In this document: in pieces, positions 8,266 through 15,892 of the stretch
Layout: each line of letters opens with the position of its first letter
How positions within the stretch are numbered: the stretch's first letter is position 1
Assembly: GCF_015645385.1 (NCBI RefSeq)
Contig: NZ_JADOET010000007.1
Location: forward strand, 147,234 to 211,233
Length of the DNA: 64,000 nucleotides
DNA from: Winogradskyella marina
GTDB taxonomy: Bacteria; Bacteroidota; Bacteroidia; Flavobacteriales; Flavobacteriaceae
Direction of reading: 5' to 3'
Notes under the pieces: model-generated
The model's input: only the letters and a program-made list of their open reading frames with translations
The model's database searches: none
What the model was told of the DNA's origin: nothing
Translations under genes and position numbers: made by a program

Positions 8266-9321
8266 TCAATTATTAGTTTGATTTACATTTGTATAGATGT
8301 TCTTTACCACATCAAATACTTGTTTTTTGTTTCTATCGATATCAACGATGCCCCAAAATTCTTCATTTGGGCTACCATCAAAAGGTACACCTGTACTGTT
8401 TGGTGCTGTTCCTCCAGTATCTTGTACTTCATTGTTTCCTGCTTTCCACCAGCCATCTGTATATTGAAACAAAGTGACTCCAGAACAAATATCCTGACCA
8501 TTAAATGTTGCTTTCAGAATAATTTCTGTAGCATCTGCCTGTGCTAATTCATTTACACCTTGCTCATAACCATCTTTTGCGATTTGCATATAACTATCAG
8601 CTCCTGTTTCGGCTAAATACATTGGTTTTTCGCTAACTTCTTTCCATTCTTTAAAAATGGTTTCTGGTCGTACAAATCTGTATACGTTCATTCCCCAAAC
8701 ATCAATATTTGGACTCATAGACAATGCTAATTCGTTTGGTAAATCGCCATGTGCAGTAGTTACAGGATGTGATGGATCATTTTTGTGAATTAAAGCTGCT
8801 GCATCGTTCATGGCAGTGTACCAATTCTTAATATCTCCATCAAACCATTCTGGATGATAATTGTACTCATTACCTAATTCCCACATTAAAATGGCATTGT
8901 GATTTTTGTATTTGTTCACATAATCTATAAATGAACCTGAAAGAATATCATTTTTACCACCTTGGTTATAACCAAATCCGATAATTACTTTTAAACCTGC
9001 TTCATTAATTTCGTCAAGCACACTTTCTTCTACAATTGGTGCATAAACTCTTATGGTGTTAATGCCAGCTTCAACCATTAACTCTAAATCTTGCGTTAAG
9101 GTTCCAAAATCTCTTTTAACCTCACTGCCCTTTGGAACTGGATGGTAACAGATGCCTTTGATTAAATAAAATTCGTCATTAACCATGAGTTGTCGCCCAG
9201 ACACTGAAACAACATCGTTAGTTACAATGTCACTTTCAACAGGTACAGCTTCTTTTTTTGTTTCGTTTTTACATGACATAAAAGCGAATAAAATTACGGT
9301 TATGAATAAGCTATTTTTCAT
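8266..9321 (-). CDS. Clan GH-A glycoside hydrolase lipoprotein (GH2/GH5-like barrel)
   Basis: The 351-aa protein has a lipoprotein signal (lipobox FMSC, Cys17). A single TIM barrel follows, similar to the catalytic barrel of GH2 but without the flanking beta-sandwich domains of complete GH2 enzymes. The acid/base candidate is Glu152 in MWELGNEYNYHP and the nucleophile candidate Glu238 in LAETGADSY. The barrel starts with VNDEFYLIKGICYHPVPKG, typical of GH-A enzymes. It probably acts on beta-glucan oligosaccharides in the periplasm or at the surface. The exact CAZy family is not decided here; GH5, GH2-derived or a newer GH-A family are all possible. It is separated by only 2 bases from the upstream GH17 gene and 11 from GH30. 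Confidence 0.82.
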   Translation of the reverse strand: MKNSLFITVILFAFMSCKNETKKEAVPVESDIVTNDVVSVSGRQLMVNDEFYLIKGICYHPVPKGSEVKRDFGTLTQDLELMVEAGINTIRVYAPIVEESVLDEINEAGLKVIIGFGYNQGGKNDILSGSFIDYVNKYKNHNAILMWELGNEYNYHPEWFDGDIKNWYTAMNDAAALIHKNDPSHPVTTAHGDLPNELALSMSPNIDVWGMNVYRFVRPETIFKEWKEVSEKPMYLAETGADSYMQIAKDGYEQGVNELAQADATEIILKATFNGQDICSGVTLFQYTDGWWKAGNNEVQDTGGTAPNSTGVPFDGSPNEEFWGIVDIDRNKKQVFDVVKNIYTNVNQTNN

Positions 9322-9323
9322 TA

Positions 9324-10616
9324 TTAATTCTTTTGATAATCTGTATTTGGTACTAAAACATCCTTCATTAACGCGTCTAGATTACCATTATAGGTTTTGG
9401 TAATTGGTTTTCCATCTCTGGTTAAACCATCAAATATGTCTTCATCTACCAAATTCCAAAGTGGATATTTTGCTTGGCTTTGTAAATTGATTAACCCGAA
9501 GTGATTTTCTGATCCCAATGCATTATGTCCGTCTTTCCATTGTTCGTCAAAAGCTTCAAAATAGAAACAAGAAATATTTTCCGTGTTGGTCCACTCGCGC
9601 AAATACTTATAGTAGAGTCCTTGTTTATATTCGTCTGTGGCTCTCGAACCCTTTTCACCATAATGACCATTAGATACTGTTGCCCAACCTGTTTCTCCAA
9701 TATGAATTGGTTTATTGACTCCAATACTTTTCATATAATTTGAAACGCTATCGTATTGACTTTTAGAAAACTCTAAGGCACGTAACATAGCAGCATCTAT
9801 TTTTTCTTTATTTGATAAATGCATCTCATTTTCTGGGACTTTCCAAAATTCAGAATTGTAATGTGAATTGTGATATGGATACGTATGCATCGAAATATAA
9901 TCTACGGCATGTGCAATTTTTTCTAAATCTTCTGTATGATAACTTGGATCGCCTCCTCCCCAAGAGGCAAAATCATCTGAGCTTGTAATCCATAAATCTT
10001 TAGGTAATTCTCCAGACTTCTTTAAATCTTGAAGGTGCTTTACCCATTTTAAAATGATCCATGGCTCTACAAAATAACTTGTCGCCCATCTGACCATTGC
10101 TTCATTTCCTACCGCCAAAATTTTCACAACATCAGGATATTGTTTCGCTAACTCTACAGCTGTATTTACCTCAACAGGATTTCTTTCACTTTCTGCATTA
10201 TGGTTTGGATCTCCGTTTCCAGTATCGAATGCATTTTCACAATCAATCCAAATACCCAACATCACATACATCTCGAAATCTGTATCTTCTTTTTTTAATT
10301 CCGTTATGGCTTTAAGCACATTTTCGGCATGTGCAAAGTGAACATTATACGTTCGCAACACTTTTACTCCCATAGCACTTAGGATTTTCATATCCTCTTT
10401 AAGCTCTAGAATTGAAGGTTGCACCTCCCGTTGTTTTTCTCGGTAACCTCCATAAGAAATTGCCAAATATTCCGGGTTTCCTAAAATGTCTTTTGCACTC
10501 ACAGTTTGTTCTTCTTTTACGGTTGTATCGTTGTCTTCTTCTTTTTTTTCATCCTTACATGAAATGACCAATAGCATTGCAAAAACATATACCGTTAATT
10601 TTAAAATTCCTTTCAT
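9324..10616 (-). CDS. GH17 beta-1,3-glucanase lipoprotein
   Basis: The 430-aa protein has a lipoprotein signal peptide (lipobox VISC, Cys20) and a charged linker, then a GH17 barrel from about residue 45. Acid/base Glu172 lies in ILAVGNEAMVRW and nucleophile Glu308 in HIGETGWATVSNG. Related enzymes in marine flavobacterial laminarin PULs release short oligosaccharides or glucose from beta-1,3-glucan ends. The insertions around 180-260 (YFVEPWIILKWV, HTYPYHNSHYN) are larger than in plant GH17 enzymes. It is encoded 13 bases after the phosphorylase and 2 bases before the GH-A hydrolase. It is predicted to be membrane-anchored in the periplasm or at the outer membrane. Confidence 0.92.
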   Translation of the reverse strand: MKGILKLTVYVFAMLLVISCKDEKKEEDNDTTVKEEQTVSAKDILGNPEYLAISYGGYREKQREVQPSILELKEDMKILSAMGVKVLRTYNVHFAHAENVLKAITELKKEDTDFEMYVMLGIWIDCENAFDTGNGDPNHNAESERNPVEVNTAVELAKQYPDVVKILAVGNEAMVRWATSYFVEPWIILKWVKHLQDLKKSGELPKDLWITSSDDFASWGGGDPSYHTEDLEKIAHAVDYISMHTYPYHNSHYNSEFWKVPENEMHLSNKEKIDAAMLRALEFSKSQYDSVSNYMKSIGVNKPIHIGETGWATVSNGHYGEKGSRATDEYKQGLYYKYLREWTNTENISCFYFEAFDEQWKDGHNALGSENHFGLINLQSQAKYPLWNLVDEDIFDGLTRDGKPITKTYNGNLDALMKDVLVPNTDYQKN

Positions 10617-10629
10617 GCTAACTGTTTTT

Positions 10630-13600
10630 CTACTTATTTACCGACACTATAATTTGATTGACCTCTCCTGTGCGATTAAAAATGTCGTTACTTGTTGTTG
10701 TATCGAGTTTTAAATCTTTAAACTTTAAAACAGAACCATCAGTTTTTACAACTTCTATTTTAGTTTCATTTTCAAGCTTATAAATAATTGGCACTTGGCA
10801 ATAGGTAAAACAAAGTGAGTTTTCATTCAGTTGAATTGTTTTTTGCTCTTTATTAATACTTGTATAGTGGAATTCTTTTGAGGTCCTTAAAAATTCTTCG
10901 GTTCTTAAAAGTCTTGGATTAAAATATAGTTTTCCGTCTTCCACAAAAACTCCTAATTCTCCAAAACGACATAAGACATCTTCTTTTACCTGACCTGTCA
11001 TTCCTGGTTGTTGTGCCCCTTTTCCTCCTGGTGTGTGCGAGTAAGGATCTGTTGGAAACGCCCCATATAATTCTGGTGATTTATGAGCACCAATTCCTTC
11101 GTTAATTTCGTAATAATGCTCTAATAATCTACCGATGATTTCTTCACTTTCGTTAGTGTTTACCGCCAATAAACAGTTTTCTTGAACTGCCAATAATAAT
11201 TTAGACACCATGTGCCAATAAATTGATCCTAAACCTTCGTAACCATAGAATGTACCTGAACGACCTGTAAATGATTTATGATCGAATAGCTCTTCAAAAA
11301 TGGCTAACAATAATGGTTTTTCCGCTTCAACTAAATCGTCATATTGTCCTTCTGGCAAGTCTTTTAATGCAGCTTTTAAACTGTCTGCATTATTAAAATT
11401 ACCGTTAAAATGATATTGACCTGTGGTATCTTTTTCAATAATCTGCGTGTTATTATCGGCAATTAATTGCTTCAATAACTTTGATTTTTCTACAGCTTTA
11501 GATGGAATGTTGTTCTTATCTACAAAACGCGCTAATTCTTTATTGGGATATAAAATATAGCTGTATTGATCTGTTCTAAAAAGTGCACTTGCTTTTAAGG
11601 CATCTAATAAACTCAACGCTTCTTTTGGCTCTAAATAACCCGAACTTAACACAGCAACTTGACCTTCTAACATTTCTGGCAAATAAGAAACAGACACTTC
11701 TGTATCATTTTCAACCGTCATTAAATTATAGGCGTGATATAAATTATCTGTGCGCTTATTCGCTTTAATCGTATGGTCTAAGTACTGCTTTAATACTTTG
11801 AAAAACGCTAATAGATCCGCTTTTGAAATGGATGCCTTATCACTTGTAAATCCGGTTTCGTATATGTTTAACCTGTAATTACTTCCTGCAGAACCCAAGC
11901 CATCTAAAATGGTTTTTCGTTCTGAATCTGAAACTTTACCAGACAGTACACTTTCATTGTCATTTAATGTTGACACCACACCTTCAAAGAAGGTTTTTAA
12001 TTCTATTGATAGGTTGTATTCTGCATCAGTAGCATTCTCTACGATACCTTCAAAGAAATTGATAAAACGTCTGAGGTAATATAATGTTACCATTGAAACT
12101 CCATTACCCACTAAAGCGTTGTTTGCATCGTTCCATTCTGGGCGTTGTGTATTCAACCAAATACCGCCTTCTGGTATAAAATTGGATACTTTTGCGAGAA
12201 CGGTTGCTAATAATTTTTCAACAAGATTAACTTTATGGATGAAGTAATTTTCATCTCTTAATAAAGCACCATCTGCACCTAATCTTTCTTTTACAAGATT
12301 GATTTTATTGTGTAATTCGTGATCAAAATCAATGGTGTCTTTAGGATTTTTTAAAGTGTCTTGATAACTCTTAATCTTGTAAGGCACATTGGCGTAAACA
12401 AACACATCTTGGGTAAAACTCTTAGATAATTTATTAGGATAATGGTTCTCAATAAACTCTAAGAACTTTAATAAATAGATAATTTGATGATCTCCCCAAT
12501 ATCCAATATAAGACCACGGATCATCTTCCTCAATGGCTTCCCAATCGAATCCATCTTTTGTTACGCGGTAAGGATTGTAACCTTCGAAGGTAGTGGCGTT
12601 AAAAAACTTATGAATCATGCCTTCCATAAAAGCAGGATACGAATGCGCTAATGATTCCCAGTTTTGGAAAATATCTCTCCAATTACCTTCGTAATCTAAA
12701 ATTTTAGAACCATCTACTTCACTACGTGTGTTGATAGAAAACTTGTTCCAAGGTCGACTTGGATCTCCATGTCTTCTACTAAATTTAAGTGGTAAATATT
12801 CGTAACATAAGCGTTTAAAATTGCTATCATCATCTTGATCAGCAATGTTTTTAATCACATCTACCGTAAAAAGCTCAGGTAAACTAGTTAAAATAGCTTC
12901 TTTACTTTTAGACACTTTTACATTAGCCTTGGCCATGTATTTTAGAAAGTCTTCTTTTTCAATTTTGTAATCATCATCAAAAATTCCACCTCTCATAATG
13001 TTGAAAAGCGTATTGGCGAAATGTCTTGTATTTCTTAATTGATCGTTACCTAATTGAATACCGTCGGAAGCGCCAACCAATTCTAAAAGGTGTTTTGTAC
13101 CAGCATCGATATCTTGCTGTACAAGGTCTTCAAGATTCGTATGTCCTTTTATTTTTTCTGAAATATTATTTATCGCACTAATCGTTTGGTTGACGTCTGC
13201 CACAAACATCCAGTTGTTTTCTGCGTTTGGCTCTAAGCTTAAATCCTTACAAATAAAGTAAGCTCCTTTTTCTGCTCTTATATCTTTTTCTTGTGAAATA
13301 GCTTTACCATTCCTAAAATCATTTAACTGTAAGGAAGATATTAAATGCGTTGGATTTTCTAATCCTGAAAACCAAACTGTGTTCGCTTTTAAAGCTTCAC
13401 TCGGTTCTGCTTTATCTACAATAATGGCGCTTAAGGCAAAAATACCAATCCCTGAATCTGTTTCTAATTCGCACTTCTTATAGGCATCGATTAAATTACT
13501 CGTGGCATTTTGAAATACCGACGTTAAGCCATAAGGCAAAATATTTTGAATACCATCTAAAATAGTTACCTCAACATTTTCGTTTGAATTGTTGATAATA

Positions 13601-14091
13601 TTAGCCTTTCTTACAAACCCGAATTGATCACTTGTATTCCACTCGTATCTAAACGTTAAGTTTAAATCATCATTTATTTCTTCAAAAAGCAATTTATTTC
13701 CATAGCTGTTTTTGTAAAGATTTCGTTTTGTTGCATAGACATCTTGGTATCGGTTAGAAAACGGTTCCCATAAAAATGTTTTATCGTCTTTATGAACCTG
13801 AACTATGGTTTTACTACCAGTAGTTTCTAAAGATTCTGTGATCTTATCATCGGTATAATAGGGGAACAATGCATTATTAGAGTCCTTTCTTCCTGCAGTT
13901 AATGCTCCATTACTTGAAATAAACATCCAGTGATTAGAATTACTAACAAGACTCATAAAAAACGGTCTCATTTTATCACTGTTAGAGATTTTATAATAGT
14001 CTTCATTATGAAGCGACACAAGTTCTCCTTTAACTTCAAATTCATCGTTTGAAGCTCTATTATTTCCTATGTATACGGGTTTTTTTGTCAT
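10630..14091 (-). CDS. GH149-like beta-1,3-oligoglucan phosphorylase
   Basis: The 1153-aa protein has no signal peptide, so it is cytoplasmic. Its layout resembles inverting glycoside phosphorylases. A beta-sandwich N-terminal region (about 1-300, with HWMFISSNGALTAGRKDSN and FRYEWNTSDQFGFVRK) is followed by an (alpha/alpha)6-type barrel. The barrel carries RRHGDPSRPWNKFSINTR (439-456), WSYIGYWGDHQI (526-537) and PEWNDANNALVGNG (651-664). Asp655 matches the position of the acid in the DWND motif of GH94 enzymes. The length is well beyond GH94 (about 800) and agrees with GH149 or GH161, which phosphorolyse beta-1,3-glucan oligosaccharides to glucose 1-phosphate. GH149 is favoured because it is known from Bacteroidota PULs. 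It is the first gene after a terminator-like hairpin. Confidence 0.82.
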   Translation of the reverse strand: MTKKPVYIGNNRASNDEFEVKGELVSLHNEDYYKISNSDKMRPFFMSLVSNSNHWMFISSNGALTAGRKDSNNALFPYYTDDKITESLETTGSKTIVQVHKDDKTFLWEPFSNRYQDVYATKRNLYKNSYGNKLLFEEINDDLNLTFRYEWNTSDQFGFVRKANIINNSNENVEVTILDGIQNILPYGLTSVFQNATSNLIDAYKKCELETDSGIGIFALSAIIVDKAEPSEALKANTVWFSGLENPTHLISSLQLNDFRNGKAISQEKDIRAEKGAYFICKDLSLEPNAENNWMFVADVNQTISAINNISEKIKGHTNLEDLVQQDIDAGTKHLLELVGASDGIQLGNDQLRNTRHFANTLFNIMRGGIFDDDYKIEKEDFLKYMAKANVKVSKSKEAILTSLPELFTVDVIKNIADQDDDSNFKRLCYEYLPLKFSRRHGDPSRPWNKFSINTRSEVDGSKILDYEGNWRDIFQNWESLAHSYPAFMEGMIHKFFNATTFEGYNPYRVTKDGFDWEAIEEDDPWSYIGYWGDHQIIYLLKFLEFIENHYPNKLSKSFTQDVFVYANVPYKIKSYQDTLKNPKDTIDFDHELHNKINLVKERLGADGALLRDENYFIHKVNLVEKLLATVLAKVSNFIPEGGIWLNTQRPEWNDANNALVGNGVSMVTLYYLRRFINFFEGIVENATDAEYNLSIELKTFFEGVVSTLNDNESVLSGKVSDSERKTILDGLGSAGSNYRLNIYETGFTSDKASISKADLLAFFKVLKQYLDHTIKANKRTDNLYHAYNLMTVENDTEVSVSYLPEMLEGQVAVLSSGYLEPKEALSLLDALKASALFRTDQYSYILYPNKELARFVDKNNIPSKAVEKSKLLKQLIADNNTQIIEKDTTGQYHFNGNFNNADSLKAALKDLPEGQYDDLVEAEKPLLLAIFEELFDHKSFTGRSGTFYGYEGLGSIYWHMVSKLLLAVQENCLLAVNTNESEEIIGRLLEHYYEINEGIGAHKSPELYGAFPTDPYSHTPGGKGAQQPGMTGQVKEDVLCRFGELGVFVEDGKLYFNPRLLRTEEFLRTSKEFHYTSINKEQKTIQLNENSLCFTYCQVPIIYKLENETKIEVVKTDGSVLKFKDLKLDTTTSNDIFNRTGEVNQIIVSVNK

Positions 14092-14180
14092 TGGTAATTA
14101 TATTCTTTCAATATGAAGCGCTATTAAAAAAATAAGATTATTCTTCTAAGAAACACTTTTCGAAATGTATTTGATGGGAT

Positions 14181-14212
14181 AAAAAAGGCTGAACAGTACA
14201 GCTCAACCTTTT
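14181..14212 (-). terminator. Terminator or attenuator between the two PUL blocks
   Basis: On the minus strand, 10-base arms (14201-14210 pairing with 14185-14194, including G-U pairs) and a 6-base loop are followed by six T residues. It sits 60 bases after the GH16 stop and about 90 before the phosphorylase start. It may separate the susC-to-GH16 block from the catabolic block, or let part of transcription through. Confidence 0.75.
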
Positions 14213-14269
14213 ATGATATACAATATTAGATTGCTATTAAATTCTATTTAAAATCTCTTAGCTCTTGGC

Positions 14270-15880
14270 TTATTGATATACTCTTACATAATCAACTTCC
14301 ATGCTATCTTCTGTGAAATTTGGATCTATTGTTCCTCCTAAAGTTCCTCCCATTGCCACGTTTAGAATAAAGAAGAAGTCACTATGAAATGGTAAATTCG
14401 CAGAGTTCTCTATAGTATGAAAAACTTCATTATCTACTAAGAACGTAATCGATTGGGCAGTCCACTCTACCGAATAAAGATGAAACTCTGTGGTTGATGT
14501 TGTTAATTGCGTACTTGCAGAATCACCAGCACCTGGAGATACAGCAGGATGATGAACAGTTGATAGAACTGTATTTTTATCCTGTCCTTTTTGCTCCATA
14601 ATATCAATTTCACCACATGCAGGCCAAGTGTTTGTTTGATAATCAGAACCAAGCATCCAAATTGCTGGCCAAGTACCAACAGAACTTGGTAATTTTGCTC
14701 TAATTTCAGCTCTTCCGTATGTGAAATCGTACAAACCTTCTGACTTTATTCTTGCAGACGTATAGCTATTACCGTTAGCTTTGGCTGTAATTTTTAAGAA
14801 ACCATCTTCAATAATTACATTTTCTGCATTATCAGTATATGTTTGAGATTCTTGATTTCCCCAACCACCTGCGCCAAGATCGTAAGTCCAGTTTGCAGCA
14901 TCAGGAGCACCATCTACATCAAACTCATCAGACCAAACTAAATCATTAAAAACAGAATTAAACTCTCCGCCACTAGATTCATCTTCTGAGGTTAATATAA
15001 ACCACCAGTCAAAATCATTATTAGCATCTGTTGTTTTTAATATTATTTCATTAGGAACTGATCTGTCAAAAATTTCATAACTATGACTGCCTGTGTAATA
15101 AGAAATAAACCCTAAACCTCCTAAGTTTATAGTTTCAACTCCACCTGGTGCAATTATTACAAAACTCTCTGTATAATCATTATATGGAACATTTTCAACA
15201 TCATCACCGTTTGGTGTTCCGCCTTGTCCAATTTCACTCACTAATCCTCCACGTCCAAATATTGTACCTGAAGCATCTTCATTGTTAATATTTGTAATGT
15301 GTGTGAATGTACCATCGTTACCAAAGATAAATCGGTCATCGTACATACCAACTCCAACTTTTTCTTGAGGTCCTGCACCATACCATTCAGAAACTACTCC
15401 TCCTCCAACTGGACCTAAGCCAAAATGGCCAGGTGTTTCAGATTTTAATCTCCAAACTTTTGTACCGTCTCCAATTAATTTATCCACTAATTCTTGTGGT
15501 GGTGTATAGGTTGCTAATACATCTACAGTTATTGATGTTGTTGTAGAAACTCCACCTGTACCATATGCAATAACATTTACAACGTAAGTGTTAACTCCAA
15601 GATTTGTAAATAAGGCATCAACTGTTCCTGAAGGCGCACTTGACTCTGTTCCATTATAGATAAACTTATAGCTAATTGCATTGTCTGCAGATGCCGATAG
15701 CGTTACAACTCCACTTCCATCTCCATTTGGATTTGAAGCATCTTGTCCTACAACATCGGCAGTTACAACTAGGTTACTAGGTGCAATTACATCTCCGAAA
15801 ACTGCATCTTCCTCTTCACAGCCTAAAACGACAAATAAAACAGCAAGACAACTTATTAAGGTATACTTTATATTTTTCAT
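14270..15880 (-). CDS. GH16 endo-beta-1,3-glucanase (laminarinase) lipoprotein
   Basis: The 536-aa protein has a lipobox VLGC (Cys21). A PKD-like beta domain (about 32-122) and a middle domain (about 130-300) come before a C-terminal GH16 catalytic domain (about 310-536). The middle domain has WRLKSETPGHFGLGP and DDRFIFGNDGTFTHI and is similar to the repeated domain of the neighbouring 699-aa lipoprotein. The catalytic motif GEIDIMEQ is at 423-430, with nucleophile Glu424 and acid/base Glu429; the extra Met is the laminarinase form of the motif. TWPAIWMLGSDY lies before it. The enzyme should cut laminarin at the cell surface, providing oligosaccharides for SusC/D. It is the fourth gene of the susC operon, 12 bases after the 699-aa gene. 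Confidence 0.94.
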   Translation of the reverse strand: MKNIKYTLISCLAVLFVVLGCEEEDAVFGDVIAPSNLVVTADVVGQDASNPNGDGSGVVTLSASADNAISYKFIYNGTESSAPSGTVDALFTNLGVNTYVVNVIAYGTGGVSTTTSITVDVLATYTPPQELVDKLIGDGTKVWRLKSETPGHFGLGPVGGGVVSEWYGAGPQEKVGVGMYDDRFIFGNDGTFTHITNINNEDASGTIFGRGGLVSEIGQGGTPNGDDVENVPYNDYTESFVIIAPGGVETINLGGLGFISYYTGSHSYEIFDRSVPNEIILKTTDANNDFDWWFILTSEDESSGGEFNSVFNDLVWSDEFDVDGAPDAANWTYDLGAGGWGNQESQTYTDNAENVIIEDGFLKITAKANGNSYTSARIKSEGLYDFTYGRAEIRAKLPSSVGTWPAIWMLGSDYQTNTWPACGEIDIMEQKGQDKNTVLSTVHHPAVSPGAGDSASTQLTTSTTEFHLYSVEWTAQSITFLVDNEVFHTIENSANLPFHSDFFFILNVAMGGTLGGTIDPNFTEDSMEVDYVRVYQ

Positions 15881-15892
15881 AATCTTATTTTT

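Noticed and set aside
8255..8269. TTG start for the GH30 gene
   Set aside because: It overlaps the previous stop codon and adds five residues before a normal lipoprotein signal that begins with ATG at 8254.
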